Positions 18,886-29,023 of a stretch of DNA of 64,000 bases are shown here, in pieces (position 1 is the stretch's first letter; each line of letters begins with the position of its first letter). The position numbers and the translations under genes are program-made. Location of the stretch: the NCBI RefSeq assembly GCF_000307025.1, contig NC_018584.1, positions 496,001-560,000 on the forward strand. The letters run 5' to 3'. This DNA comes from Listeria monocytogenes ATCC 19117. GTDB taxonomy: Bacteria > Bacillota > Bacilli > Lactobacillales > Listeriaceae. A model generated the notes under the pieces. That model was not told the DNA's origin and made no database searches. It saw only the letters and a program-made list of their open reading frames with translations.

Positions 18886-20030
18886 TTAGCTTCACGCTCC
18901 CATCTGCTTAGAAGACTTGCTGGCTCAAGGAAAATCGCTGGAGCATCCATCGCTTTAGAATGCTCTGATTGAAAAGTAATGATTTGGAGCTGTTTATTAT
19001 CCGTTAAACGAGTCACTTTTTGCATTAACATCGTATCAATACATGGCGTGAATAGAAGGATTTTCTCTCCAGAATGTAAATTACTATCAAGCGATTCTTG
19101 CAGCGTTAAACTATCTACCGGGGCGATTTCTGCAAAAGCAGTCGATATATCTTGAAGTCTACTCGTACCTTTCGCCGGAGCAAATTTACTTGTTTGATCG
19201 CCTAAAAGAGTAACACGAATTTCTCCATTATCTTCGGAGATTTTGCGAATAAACGAGTAAGCCGCCCGAAGTGATAATTCAAAATTGGGATGGCTCGCTC
19301 CGTAAAAAATGACGGATAACCGTGATGTTGCACTATTTTCAAATTCTCTAGTCATCAGTTGGTCGCTTTTAGCAGAAGATTTCCAGTCAATAAGAGAAAT
19401 CCGGTCACCAGAAGAAAATTCGCGTAAACTGTGTAAATTGCTGTTTTTCTTAAGCGTCCAATAAGCGGCATTGCGTTCGTTTTCTGGAGAAGCTTCACTG
19501 ATTTTTTCTAATACATCCGGAAAATAGGTTGGATAAATAGTGAGCGATTTTTCGGAAGATAGTTGGCGCGAACGTTCTAACAAGCCGAAAGCATCACTAG
19601 TTTCTACATCCACTGGCGGAAATGAATGAATCCCACGAACGCCTACAAATCCAGCTAGTGTAACCGTGAAATGCTTTTTAAAAAGCGGATAAACCACTTG
19701 TTGGCGGGCGCTCACATTGCCAAAACTAGCGGGTATTTTTTGTTGGAATAGCAAATAACCCACCGGATAACGCGATTTTCGAGTGAATGATACTTGCATA
19801 TCAACTAAATCGCCATCATGATAGGTATTTTTAACAAAACGCCGATTCACTTTCCACGCTTTTAGTGGATAAATCGAGGACAAAAATAAAAGTAACAGGA
19901 TAAAACTAAAGAAATAGGTTAAAAACCAGCTAGCAGTATCACCTTGAAATAACGTATAAGTCCAAAGCCCAGCGTAAATAATTAGCATAATAATCCACCG
20001 AAATGCTAATAGGAGGCGTTTTTTCAACAT
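18882..20030 (-). CDS. DUF58 protein (382 aa)
   Basis: Two membrane helices (about residues 10-29 and 33-53), then a beta-rich domain and the DUF58 signature LREFSSGDRISLIDWKSSAKSDQL (about 202-225), followed by a von Willebrand A-like region. DUF58 proteins are the standard partners of MoxR ATPases. The gene lies 4 bases after the MoxR gene and overlaps the transglutaminase gene, so the three are translated from one message. Confidence 0.9.
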   Translation of the reverse strand: MLKKRLLLAFRWIIMLIIYAGLWTYTLFQGDTASWFLTYFFSFILLLLFLSSIYPLKAWKVNRRFVKNTYHDGDLVDMQVSFTRKSRYPVGYLLFQQKIPASFGNVSARQQVVYPLFKKHFTVTLAGFVGVRGIHSFPPVDVETSDAFGLLERSRQLSSEKSLTIYPTYFPDVLEKISEASPENERNAAYWTLKKNSNLHSLREFSSGDRISLIDWKSSAKSDQLMTREFENSATSRLSVIFYGASHPNFELSLRAAYSFIRKISEDNGEIRVTLLGDQTSKFAPAKGTSRLQDISTAFAEIAPVDSLTLQESLDSNLHSGEKILLFTPCIDTMLMQKVTRLTDNKQLQIITFQSEHSKAMDAPAIFLEPASLLSRWEREAK

Positions 20031-20034
20031 TTAG

Positions 20035-20982
20035 CTACCTCTTTTCTACCGGAACTGACGTGTTTTTCAAAATGGAAGCAATAATGGATTCGGCTGTTTC
20101 CTCATTATAATAAGCTTCAGACTTCAAAATGAGACGATGAGTGAAAATATACGGTGCTAAATACTGAATATCATCAGGAATCACATAATCTCGACCTTCA
20201 ATAAGCGCAAAAGCTTGAGCGGCTTGCATGAAAGCGAGCGAGCCACGCGGACTAATTCCGAGCGCAACGGAAGGGTGTTTTCGAGTCGCATCAACTAGGC
20301 GAATAATATAATTTTTTAAAACATCATCAATAAAGACTTGCTTTGCTTTGTTTTTTAGGTCCAGTAATTCGCTGAGTGTCACCACTTGCTGCGTTTGATC
20401 AAGTGGATCTTGGTATTGTTTTAATGTAAGCAGCTGCATTTCTTCTTCGACTGTCGGGTAACCAATATTAATTTTGAGTAAAAATCGGTCTAATTGTGCT
20501 TCTGGAAGGGCATACGTTCCTTCGTATTCAATCGGATTTTGCGTCGCCATAACGAAAAATGGGTTGGCAAGTTTGCGCGTAATACCATCCACTGTCACAC
20601 TATTCTCAGCCATACCTTCAAGTAAAGCGGCTTGAGTTCGAGGCGCAGTACGATTAATTTCATCCGCAAGAACAATATTTCCCATGACAGGACCTGGACG
20701 GAATTCAAAATCACGTGTTTCAGGATTGAAAATCGAAACCCCCGTCACATCTGCGGGAAGTAAATCTGGTGTAAATTGAATTCGTTTAAAGGAAACACCA
20801 ATTGTTTTAGAAAGGGTGCGGACCATCATCGTTTTACCAACACCGGGAACATCTTCTAATAATACGTGACCACCCGCAAGTAGGGCAGTTAAGCTTAATT
20901 TAACAACATGTCGTTTACCGACGATTACTTTTTCAACTTCATTAATAATTTCTTCTATTTTAATGGATGGCTCTATAGACAT
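20035..20982 (-). CDS. MoxR-family AAA+ ATPase (315 aa)
   Basis: Chaperone-like ATPase. Walker A is GVGKT at 47-51 within LLEDVPGVGKTMMVRTL; Walker B is IVLADEINR with Asp107-Glu108. Sensor I is MATQNPIEYEGTYALPEAQLDRF, and the C-terminal lid contains GISPRGSLAFMQAAQA. CGGAGG precedes the ATG. First gene of the operon with DUF58 and the TgpA-type protein. In related systems MoxR matures VWA-containing partner proteins; the target here is inferred to be the DUF58 protein. Confidence 0.93.
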   Translation of the reverse strand: MSIEPSIKIEEIINEVEKVIVGKRHVVKLSLTALLAGGHVLLEDVPGVGKTMMVRTLSKTIGVSFKRIQFTPDLLPADVTGVSIFNPETRDFEFRPGPVMGNIVLADEINRTAPRTQAALLEGMAENSVTVDGITRKLANPFFVMATQNPIEYEGTYALPEAQLDRFLLKINIGYPTVEEEMQLLTLKQYQDPLDQTQQVVTLSELLDLKNKAKQVFIDDVLKNYIIRLVDATRKHPSVALGISPRGSLAFMQAAQAFALIEGRDYVIPDDIQYLAPYIFTHRLILKSEAYYNEETAESIIASILKNTSVPVEKR

Positions 20983-21137
20983 AATTTGCCTCCGTTTCTT
21001 TTCTTATGTTTTTAATCAGAATATGTTTATTCATGGTTCAATGCTACTATAATAGGCCTTGAATGTAAAAGATTTAACGTGGCATGGACTTTTTCTAGGA
21101 GATTGTTTACACTTAGAATAACTGGAGGTGGCGAACT

Positions 21138-22733
21138 TTGAGCGTAAAATTGGCAGATTTAATGAAATTACCATCTTTAAAAGAAGCGAAAGTAGTCTCT
21201 GGAAAATCTGGATTATCTAAGCTTGTTTCGTCTATTTCTGTTTTAGAATATACAGAGGTAGCTCTTTTAGAAGATGATTTATTTGATAATGATGAATTTT
21301 ATGGCAGTGAAATAGTTGTATCGGCTTTTGTGAATATTCGTGACGATGTTGAGGCACAGTGTCGGACAATTGAGCGATTACATAAGGTTGGCGAAGTTGC
21401 TTTAATTCTTTACTACGTGGGAATTTTTGTGCCGAAAATGGATCAAAAACTGATTGATTTTGCAAATGAACTTGATTTTACCATTATCGTGATGCCGGAA
21501 AACGAGATGTCACTTAGATATAGCGAAGTGATTTATGAAGTAGTCGAAGCGATTGTGAAGCAAGAAATGACAGATACCAACTTTGTAACCGAGTCATTAG
21601 AACAGATTTCGAGTGTGCGACCGCCACAACGAAATATAGATACCACACTGAAAATTTTGTCTGATAGAACGCATACTTCGCTCGTCTTAACGGATAATTC
21701 TTTCCAAGTAATTAATTCTATCACTTGGCCACGAACGCGCCACTGGGATTTTGAACGGATAATTGAGGCATCTAAACAAATCGGTGAACATGAGCTTGTA
21801 CAGCTTACCTTGGATGAACGCGATTTTTATACGGCCAGAAAACCGATTTTTCAAGACGGTATGCAAGCGATGCACTTATTTATGATGAAAGAAAAAGGCG
21901 TATTAACAGCCGATGTAGTCATGCAAATTACCGAAGTAGTCCAAGTATTTATGAATTTATGGGGCAGAAACTATGTCGAAATCAGTACAGCTGAACTGAT
22001 GAAAGCCATTTTAAATGATGAAAGTGTCAAAATGCGGCGACTTGGTAAGATTTTAAATGTGGATGTTTCTTCTATTAAATGGATGTGGCTTGTAAAAACC
22101 GAAGAAATTCGCGACAATGAGCAAGTTTTAGCTGAACTGAAAAGTTTTGTAGCTAGTCACTTCCAAGTTTCATTAATTGATTTATTTGAAGACAATATCG
22201 TTGTTTTACTTGATAATTCAGTGGCGCAGCGGGACCGGACGCATACAGCCAATGAGTTTGCGATGATGATGAAAGAACATGGGATAGACTTGAAAATTAC
22301 CGTTTGCCAAGGAATGGAGCAAACGTCAGATGTGCAAAGCGCTTATTCGCTCGTTAATGAATATAAAAATGCGGCAAATGCGATTTATGCGAACAAGTCC
22401 ATTTATTCTCTTCAAGAAATTGATTTCGCAGCAAAATGTGTGGAAATAGTAGATCGAGGAGAACTAGCAATTGCAGAACAAATGAGGCCACTAAAGCCTT
22501 TAGAGGATAATGATGAACTAATTGAAACGCTGTCTGTGTTTTTACTGGAAGGTGAATCCAATTATAATCAAGCAGCTGAACTACTATTCCTGCATAAAAA
22601 TACGATTAAATATCGAATACAACGGATAAATGAGTTATTGCAATATCCGGCGACTAAAATCCCAGAATCCTACAACCTTTATTTAGCAGTGGCGATTCGA
22701 CGGATTCTTGGTGGAAATAACAATAATAAATAA
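21138..22733 (+). CDS. PucR-family transcriptional regulator (531 aa)
   Basis: Starts at a TTG with TGGAGGTGG in front. An N-terminal PucR domain (LADLMKLPSLKEAKVVSG..., about 1-125), a central GGDEF-like/CdaR region, and a C-terminal PucR-type helix-turn-helix (ESNYNQAAELLFLHKNTIKYRIQRINELL). PucR proteins activate purine and related nitrogen-source catabolism genes. The neighbours (NCS1 permease, DUF917 protein, hydantoinase) fit that role. A TATAAT element lies at 21048-21053, with no good -35, as expected for an activated promoter. Confidence 0.9.
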   Translation: MSVKLADLMKLPSLKEAKVVSGKSGLSKLVSSISVLEYTEVALLEDDLFDNDEFYGSEIVVSAFVNIRDDVEAQCRTIERLHKVGEVALILYYVGIFVPKMDQKLIDFANELDFTIIVMPENEMSLRYSEVIYEVVEAIVKQEMTDTNFVTESLEQISSVRPPQRNIDTTLKILSDRTHTSLVLTDNSFQVINSITWPRTRHWDFERIIEASKQIGEHELVQLTLDERDFYTARKPIFQDGMQAMHLFMMKEKGVLTADVVMQITEVVQVFMNLWGRNYVEISTAELMKAILNDESVKMRRLGKILNVDVSSIKWMWLVKTEEIRDNEQVLAELKSFVASHFQVSLIDLFEDNIVVLLDNSVAQRDRTHTANEFAMMMKEHGIDLKITVCQGMEQTSDVQSAYSLVNEYKNAANAIYANKSIYSLQEIDFAAKCVEIVDRGELAIAEQMRPLKPLEDNDELIETLSVFLLEGESNYNQAAELLFLHKNTIKYRIQRINELLQYPATKIPESYNLYLAVAIRRILGGNNNNK

Positions 22734-22736
22734 AAA

Positions 22737-22783
22737 TAGTGCATTTTTTGTCCAAAACGACAAAGATTGCGCTATTTTTTTTC
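22737..22783 (+). terminator. Terminator after the PucR gene
   Basis: AATAG-GC...TTGTC pairs with GACAA...GC-CTATT and a T-run of eight follows. The stem is interrupted by mismatches. Confidence 0.65.
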
Positions 22784-22867
22784 AATTCTGATAAATACAA
22801 ATGATAGCTAGTTCTTATATAATTAGTCATTAATATAACAAATTCAAGAAAAAAGGGGCGGAACATA

Positions 22868-24151
22868 ATGACAGAGAAGAAATCAGTGGAGCAAACGCAA
22901 TCCTGGCAGAGTTTAGCATTTGTATGGACCGGAGCAATGATTTGTGTACCGAGTCTACTAGTTGGAGGAACTTTAATTTCAGGTATGCCTCTTTGGGAAG
23001 CAATTTTAATAGCACTTTTAGGATACGGCGTTATTGTCTTATTTATGATATATCAAGGAATGCAAAGTAGCGATTTAGGTATTCCAGCAGTTAGTGTAGC
23101 TTCACAGGTTTTTGGAGAACAAGGGTCGAAAAAAATCATATCTATTCTTTTAGCGATTGCTTGTCTAGGATGGTTTGGTATTCAAGCCAATGTATGTGGT
23201 GCAGCATTCTCACAGTTTCTAGGTATTTATGGAATTAATCTTCCAGTACCAGTTTCTTCCTTAATTTGGGGAGTTATCATGTTACTTTCAGCTATTTATG
23301 GTATTCGTATTTTGAGTATTTTAAATTATATCGCAGTTCCAGTTTTACTATTTGTATGTATTTACGGACTTGTTGTTTCTTTAAACGATGGCGGACTAGC
23401 TATTGTGGAAAACTATAAACCAGCAGGAAGTATGTCGTTTATGACAGGACTAGCAATTACAATTGGCTCATTTGCGTTAGGGGCAGTAATTGCAGGAGAC
23501 TATTCTCAATATACAAAATCGCGTAAAGATGTTGTAAAAGCAGCTATTGTCGGGATTTTGCCATCAGGTGTGCTTATGATTACGGTTGGAGCGGTACTTG
23601 CACTTACGGCGGGTACAGCAGATATTTCTGTCGTATTTACAAACTTAGGATTACCAGTTCTTGGTATTATCGGCTTGATACTTGCTGCATGGACAACAAA
23701 CGCAGTAAATGCCTTTTCGGGAGGTATTGCGATTATCAATGTATTTAACATCTCTGAAAAATATCACAAAGTAGCAGTGGCAGTTGCAGGCGGACTTGGA
23801 ACAATACTCGCGGTTATCGGAATTTTAAACCACTTTGTTCCAATTATGTCCGTACTTTCAGCAATGGTACCACCCGTTGCAGGAGTAATGATTGCTTCTT
23901 ACTGGATTGTCCAAAAAGGAGATAAATCCAAATGGGCGCCAGTACCAGGTGTCAACTGGCTGGGTGTAAGTTCTTGGCTAGTTGGTGCAGTCATTGCGGG
24001 GATTCCAGTCATTTTGACATTTTTCCCGGAGCTACCACAATTACCAAATCAACCACTTATCGGTATTATCTTGTCGCTGGCTGTTTACTTGATCGGAGCG
24101 AAAGTGCTGAGCGGGAAAACCAACAATGTAGAAAACTTGGAGGGAAAATAA
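22868..24151 (+). CDS. NCS1-family cytosine/purine permease (427 aa)
   Basis: About twelve membrane helices and CodB-like motifs: SLAFVWTGAMICVPSLLVGG in helix 1, GWFGIQANVCGAAF in helix 3, and IGSFALGAVIAGDYSQYTKSRKD, the conserved NCS1 segment. These proton or sodium symporters import cytosine, uracil, allantoin or hydantoins. The adjacent DUF917 and hydantoinase genes suggest a hydantoin-like substrate. AAAGGGGCGG precedes the ATG. Its stop codon directly abuts the next start. Confidence 0.9.
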   Translation: MTEKKSVEQTQSWQSLAFVWTGAMICVPSLLVGGTLISGMPLWEAILIALLGYGVIVLFMIYQGMQSSDLGIPAVSVASQVFGEQGSKKIISILLAIACLGWFGIQANVCGAAFSQFLGIYGINLPVPVSSLIWGVIMLLSAIYGIRILSILNYIAVPVLLFVCIYGLVVSLNDGGLAIVENYKPAGSMSFMTGLAITIGSFALGAVIAGDYSQYTKSRKDVVKAAIVGILPSGVLMITVGAVLALTAGTADISVVFTNLGLPVLGIIGLILAAWTTNAVNAFSGGIAIINVFNISEKYHKVAVAVAGGLGTILAVIGILNHFVPIMSVLSAMVPPVAGVMIASYWIVQKGDKSKWAPVPGVNWLGVSSWLVGAVIAGIPVILTFFPELPQLPNQPLIGIILSLAVYLIGAKVLSGKTNNVENLEGK

Positions 24152-25252
24152 ATGCGTTATTTAGATGAACAAGCTATTGAAAATATCGCGATTGGTGCTG
24201 CGTTTCTTGGCACTGGTGGCGGAGGAGATCCATATATAGGCAAGATGATGGCATTAACTGCAATTAAAAAACATGGACCAATTAAACTGTTATCCCCAGA
24301 AGAAATTGCGGATGATGATTATTTCATTCCAGCCGCGATGATGGGGGCACCGTCTGTACTCATTGAAAAATTTCCTAAAGGCGACGAATTCGTTCGTGTA
24401 TTTGAAAAATTAGGTAGATATGTAGGCAAAGAAGTAAAAGGAACATTTCCAATGGAAGCTGGTGGAGTAAACTCAATGATCCCAATCGTTGTGGCGGCTC
24501 AACTAGGTTTGCCAATGGTGGACTGTGACGGCATGGGCCGAGCTTTTCCAGAACTACAAATGGTGACGTTCCATCTAGACGGGATTTCCGCAACACCAAT
24601 GGCTATCACCGATGAAAAAGGTAATATTGGCATCATGGAAACGATTGATAATAAATGGACCGAACGACTTGCACGTGTGACAACGGTCGAAATGGGCGCG
24701 AGTTCTCTTGTGAGCCTGTATCCGTGTAACGGCGCGCAAATTAAGCAAAGTAGTATTAAAAATATCGTGACGCTATCTGAAGAAATCGGTAAAGTAATCC
24801 GTGAAACTTCGATGGACGAAGCAGAAAAACTACAAAAATTATTAGATGTAACGCACGGTTATCATTTATTCGAAGGGAAAATTACCGATGTAGTTCGGGA
24901 AACGCGTGCAGGCTTCAACTTTGGTCGTGTGAAAATCGACGGACTAAACAAAGACACAGGTAGCGAAGTCATTGTTCATTTCCAAAACGAAAATCTTGTT
25001 GCGGAGAAAAATGGCGAACCGATAGCAATTACACCAGATTTAATTTGTATGGTAGACCTTGAAACGCTGATGCCGGTAACGACGGAAGCGCTCAAATACG
25101 GAAAACGTGTCCGCGTGATGGCACTACCAGCTGATGATGCTTGGAGAACGGACAAAGGTATCGAAACAGTTGGACCGCGCTATTTCGGCTATGATGTCGA
25201 TTTTGAACCACTAGAAGAACTTGTCAAAAAGGAGGAACGCCGTCATGTATAA
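24152..25252 (+). CDS. DUF917 family protein (366 aa)
   Basis: Contains the DUF917 hallmarks: AIGAAFLGTGGGGDPYIGKMM at the N-terminus, FPMEAGGVNSMIPIVVAAQLGLPMVDCDGMGRAFPE, then GRVKIDGLNKDTG. Family members pair with hydantoinase/oxoprolinase proteins, and some act on thiohydantoins; the exact reaction here is unknown. GGAGGG precedes the ATG, which follows the permease stop directly. It overlaps the next gene by 8 bases, so translation is coupled. Confidence 0.9.
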   Translation: MRYLDEQAIENIAIGAAFLGTGGGGDPYIGKMMALTAIKKHGPIKLLSPEEIADDDYFIPAAMMGAPSVLIEKFPKGDEFVRVFEKLGRYVGKEVKGTFPMEAGGVNSMIPIVVAAQLGLPMVDCDGMGRAFPELQMVTFHLDGISATPMAITDEKGNIGIMETIDNKWTERLARVTTVEMGASSLVSLYPCNGAQIKQSSIKNIVTLSEEIGKVIRETSMDEAEKLQKLLDVTHGYHLFEGKITDVVRETRAGFNFGRVKIDGLNKDTGSEVIVHFQNENLVAEKNGEPIAITPDLICMVDLETLMPVTTEALKYGKRVRVMALPADDAWRTDKGIETVGPRYFGYDVDFEPLEELVKKEERRHV

Positions 25253-26795
25253 AATTGGAATTGACGTTGGTGGTACAAACACCGATGCCGTTATTTTAGA
25301 TGAAAATCAACAACTCATTCATAGTGTAAAAATGCCAACGAGTGAAGATATTGAAACAGGAATTACTGAGTCACTTCATCGCGTATTGAGCGAAACGGGC
25401 ATTGATCGCTCGAAAGTAACGCACGCCATGCTTGGAACAACCCAGTGTACGAACGCGATTGTGGAACGTAAAAAATTAGCAAAAGTTGGCGTTCTTCGTT
25501 TAGGCTATCCTGCAACAGCATCCGTTTTACCATATACAGCTTGGCCGGAAGACATGGTTGGCTTTTTATCTGGAAAATATAAATTAACTGGTGGCGGCTA
25601 TGAGTATGATGGTCAGGTGCTATCAGAAATCAACGAAGCAGAAATCCGTGAAACCTTAGCTAGTTGGAAAGGTGAAGTGGAATCCGTCGCAGTTGTTGGC
25701 GTCTTTTCTTCCTTGAAAAACGATCAGGAATTAGCTGTTCAAAAAATTATTGAAGAAGAACTAGGCGCAGATATTCCGGTTTCGATTTCCTCTTCCGTAG
25801 GTTCTGTTGGACTGATTGAACGCGAAAATGCGACGATTTTAAACGCAGCCCTTTTCAAAGTTATTGCGGCAACGAGTGATGGTTTTGAAAAAGCACTAGA
25901 ACAAGAAGGAATTGCGCATGCTGAAATCTATCTTTGCCAAAACGACGGGACTTTAATGTCACTAAACTATGCAAGACAATTCCCGATTTTGACAATTGCT
26001 TGTGGACCAACGAACAGTATCCGCGGCGCATCCTACTTGGCGGGACTTAAAGACGCGATGGTTCTCGATGTTGGTGGCACGACTTCTGATATTGGAGTGC
26101 TGACGGATGGTTTCCCTAGAGAGTCCTCGCTTGCGGTTGATGTTGGCGGAGTGCGTACCAACTTTAGAATGCCAGATATTATTTCCATCGGACTTGGTGG
26201 AGGAAGTATCGTTCGCGAAAAAGATGGCGACATAACAATCGGACCAGATAGCGTTGGCTACCGTATTTCCGAAGAAGCACTAGTTTTCGGAGGTAAAACG
26301 ATGACCACTACCGACATCGCGGTTCGTCTAGGTAGGGCAGAAATCGGTAACCCTGAATTAGTCGCACATATCCCAACCGATTTTGCCGAAAAAGCCTATA
26401 AAAAAATTGCTGAAATGACCGAAGATGCGATTGATAAAATGAAAACCAGTTCGGGGAGTGTAAGTCTAGTACTTGTTGGCGGTGGTAGCGTGATTATTCC
26501 AGACGAAATCTCTGGTGTCGCACAAATTTTCCGCGACAAAAACGGCCCAGTAGCCAACGCAATCGGCGCATCCATTTCCCAAATCAGCGGACAATACGAA
26601 CAAATCTACATCTATTCTCAAATCGAGCGGGAAGAAGCGCTCCAAGATGCCGAACAAAAAGCGAGAGAACAAGCAACTCTAGCCGGTGCAGTGACTGACT
26701 CGATTGAAGTGGTGGAAGTGGAAGAAATCCCATTAGCGTATCATCCGGGTAATGCAACCAGATTGCGCGTGAAAGTTGTGGGAAATTTGGTTTAA
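25245..26795 (+). CDS. Hydantoinase/oxoprolinase family protein (516 aa)
   Basis: ATG at 25245 is used because AAGGAGGAACGCCGTC precedes it; an upstream start would lie deep in the DUF917 gene. N-terminal actin-like ATPase fold: YKIGIDVGGTNTDAVI (phosphate 1), MLGTTQCTNAIVE, and VLDVGGTTSDIGVL (phosphate 2). HyuA-type enzymes open five-membered cyclic amides using ATP. The length (about 516) corresponds to a single HyuA-type subunit; no HyuB gene follows, and DUF917 appears to take the partner role. A degenerate copy of its last 400 bases lies at 38790-39125. Confidence 0.92.
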   Translation: MYKIGIDVGGTNTDAVILDENQQLIHSVKMPTSEDIETGITESLHRVLSETGIDRSKVTHAMLGTTQCTNAIVERKKLAKVGVLRLGYPATASVLPYTAWPEDMVGFLSGKYKLTGGGYEYDGQVLSEINEAEIRETLASWKGEVESVAVVGVFSSLKNDQELAVQKIIEEELGADIPVSISSSVGSVGLIERENATILNAALFKVIAATSDGFEKALEQEGIAHAEIYLCQNDGTLMSLNYARQFPILTIACGPTNSIRGASYLAGLKDAMVLDVGGTTSDIGVLTDGFPRESSLAVDVGGVRTNFRMPDIISIGLGGGSIVREKDGDITIGPDSVGYRISEEALVFGGKTMTTTDIAVRLGRAEIGNPELVAHIPTDFAEKAYKKIAEMTEDAIDKMKTSSGSVSLVLVGGGSVIIPDEISGVAQIFRDKNGPVANAIGASISQISGQYEQIYIYSQIEREEALQDAEQKAREQATLAGAVTDSIEVVEVEEIPLAYHPGNATRLRVKVVGNLV

Positions 26796-26975
26796 GGGAA
26801 GTAAGAAGTAAATAGTAGTGCATTGCTGACTTCAGACTGGAAACAAAGTAAGAAATTACTTTGCTTCCAGTCTATTTTTGTATAACGTAATCCCATATGT
26901 ATAAAATTATGTATATTGACACAATTTGTGTTATTTTAGACATGGATTTAAATAAATCAATTCTTATACTAATTA
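26391..26975. repeat. Copy A of the duplicated hydantoinase 3' end and downstream DNA
   Basis: The 3' part of the hydantoinase gene and an AT-rich segment at about 26885-26975 (GTAATCCCA...ATTGACACAATTTGTGTT...AAATCAATTCTTA) recur at about 38790-39345 with substitutions and small deletions. Copy A keeps the intact gene end; the other copy is degenerate. Confidence 0.85.
26834..26880 (+). terminator. Terminator of the hydantoinase operon
   Basis: AGACTGGAA-CAAAGTAA pairs with TTACTTTG-TTCCAGTCT (17 paired bases, loop GAAA region), followed by ATTTTTG. It is missing from the degenerate copy near 39140. Confidence 0.85.
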
Positions 26976-27027
26976 TCTAGAAAAACAACCCAAACGCTAA
27001 CTAAAAATATTCTAGTAGGGTAAATAA

Positions 27028-27370
27028 ATGAATAAAGGAACCGAACAAAAGCTTGCCGCGCGTCATTCACTTCTAAATCAATTGAAATATTACCGTTTGT
27101 TCCGTATTTTTCACATGACTTTTTTGGATTGGGTAGTAGTCCGAAAGATGTTATTATAGATAAAGCATATGTGCCTGAATAGCGCGCAAAAAACAAGGTG
27201 AAGTATCAAAATCATGAATATCTCACTCGAAACGAATGGCTGAATTTATTTGAATAGAATCAATTACCATTGGTGGAAGAGCTAGAGGGAACCCCGGAAG
27301 TGGACTTTGAACTGGAAAAGAAACAATTAGTAACAAGAGCCAATGGAGCAGATACGATGACTTAGAGAAA
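27028..27370 (+). pseudogene. Decayed gene fragment
   Basis: A 43-codon frame opens at 27028 and stops at 27157-27159. A second frame then resembles continued coding sequence (VKYQNHEYLTRNEWLNLFE, stop, NQLPLVEELEGTPEVDFE) with stops at about 27180, 27255 and 27364. The codon character of the pieces suggests one former gene broken by frameshift and stop codons. I do not recognise the family. It fills most of the gap between the hydantoinase terminator and the Mga-like regulator. Confidence 0.5.
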
Positions 27371-27428
27371 CATCTTATTGCAGTTATATGGATTTTACAT
27401 AAAAAGAACATTCAAAGGAAGTGTTTTA

Positions 27429-28967
27429 ATGAGAGAATATTTAGATTCAAAAAGCCAAAAAAAGGTAGCGCTTCTTGAGAAGATTTTTTATGCGGAAAAT
27501 CATACAAGTACACAAGAGGAACTATTAAATGATTTGAACATTACGTATCCAACCCTCATTTCTACGATTAAAACAATTAATTTTGATATTGAACGATTTG
27601 GATATAAAGCGTTTTCGATTGTTCACTCCGCGCCAAATTTGTCCTATACCTTAAAAATATCGGATAATTGTAGTATTCAACTCATTATCAACGCCTATAT
27701 TAGAGAGTCACCCAAATTTCAAATTCTCGAAACTTTGTTGCTGTCTTCCTTCCCTAATCTACAAGCATTGGCAAAAAAAGTACATGTTTCTTATTCTGGG
27801 ATAAAGAAAGAAATAAAGGAATTGAATGAAGAGCTAAGTGAACGGAACTTGTCTATTTCTACAGGAAATCAGGTAGAAATAACGGGGGATGAATTTTCAT
27901 TAAGAATATTCTATGCCTTCCTTTTTTTAGTCGCATATAGCGGGGATCGTTGGCCCTTTTCTTTTGTTCGATATGATGAAATCACCGACATATTAGAGAG
28001 TTGCCCAAAAGAAATTTATAGAGCAAACTCGATAGATAAGGCGATGATGATTCATTATTATGTCGCTATGCATTTATTAAGAGATCGAATGAATTGTCAA
28101 ATTGATACAACTAGGCAGTTTAAAGTGGCCCTATATAAGGCTTGCACCGAGGAGTCTAAGAAATCAGAAAGTGCGTTCATTAAAAAAGTAGCGAAACAAC
28201 TTCCTAATAGGAACTATAAAGAAATGACCTACACGACGCAAATTATACTGAGTACCATTGTTGCTTTCGGTAGTTATTCTTCGATTGAAAAAATGCCTTC
28301 TTTTTTCTACATGGATGAACAGTTAGAAGAAATGGGCTTCATGAAACTAGTTGATTTTGCCAGTGAACAAGTAAATAATAATCTCTCTATTCCATTTTCA
28401 GAGAAAGAGATGGAATTGCTCCGTTACTCCTTTGCGAGTATAAATTATAGATATTTCTTACTTGATAATTTAATCAATAAGTTCAATAATATTGTGCCAG
28501 GGTATACAGATCTTGATCGAAATATAAGAAAAATCCATAAAGTGAATCACCTAGAACCATTAATTAGCCAATTAGTAAATTTAAAAGAAATGGATCCATT
28601 AAAACCGTTTGAAGAAAGACTTACTTCAGATTATCTGATCATTTTGGATAAGCGGATTGATTTTTCTATACACACCTTGCCTATTAAAGTAACTATTTTA
28701 TCGACCATATCTAATGAAACAGCCGTATTTGATTTTATGAGGTATTTTTCTAGTTACTACAATCTGGAAATACTTAATCAGGTCGATCCGGTGGTGGACT
28801 TATATATAAGTGATTTTTCCGTGTCTCCAGAAGTGTTGACCTCTTTACGTATCAATCAGCCAATAATCTATGTAAATACTAGATGGCTAGAATCTGATTA
28901 TGTCAAAATTAATGATAATCTGGCGAAAATAGCGAGAAAAAAATTTATTGCTAATAAAAAAGATTAG
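27429..28967 (+). CDS. Mga-like transcriptional regulator (512 aa)
   Basis: ATG at 27429 has AAAGGAAG 7-8 bases before it. An N-terminal Mga-type helix-turn-helix (STQEELLNDLNITYPTLISTIKTINFDIERF) is followed by a second helix-turn-helix (FPNLQALAKKVHVSYSGIKKEIKELNEEL), then a long helical PRD-like middle, and an EIIB-like C-terminal fold from about residue 410. This is the layout of Mga/AtxA-type stand-alone virulence regulators. It lies immediately upstream of the BspA-like surface genes, which share an inverted repeat at their promoters, so it is the probable regulator of that cassette (inference). A similar regulator (lmo0459) occupies this place in EGD-e, from memory. Confidence 0.82.
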   Translation: MREYLDSKSQKKVALLEKIFYAENHTSTQEELLNDLNITYPTLISTIKTINFDIERFGYKAFSIVHSAPNLSYTLKISDNCSIQLIINAYIRESPKFQILETLLLSSFPNLQALAKKVHVSYSGIKKEIKELNEELSERNLSISTGNQVEITGDEFSLRIFYAFLFLVAYSGDRWPFSFVRYDEITDILESCPKEIYRANSIDKAMMIHYYVAMHLLRDRMNCQIDTTRQFKVALYKACTEESKKSESAFIKKVAKQLPNRNYKEMTYTTQIILSTIVAFGSYSSIEKMPSFFYMDEQLEEMGFMKLVDFASEQVNNNLSIPFSEKEMELLRYSFASINYRYFLLDNLINKFNNIVPGYTDLDRNIRKIHKVNHLEPLISQLVNLKEMDPLKPFEERLTSDYLIILDKRIDFSIHTLPIKVTILSTISNETAVFDFMRYFSSYYNLEILNQVDPVVDLYISDFSVSPEVLTSLRINQPIIYVNTRWLESDYVKINDNLAKIARKKFIANKKD

Positions 28968-29023
28968 GGAAATACTTGTTGGAATGGATATGGAAAATGT
29001 TTAAATGGAAAACCAAAGTCTTG

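Noticed and set aside
27378-27428. Upstream extension of the Mga-like regulator from ATG 27378
   Set aside because: No ribosome site precedes it, whereas AAAGGAAG is correctly placed before ATG 27429.
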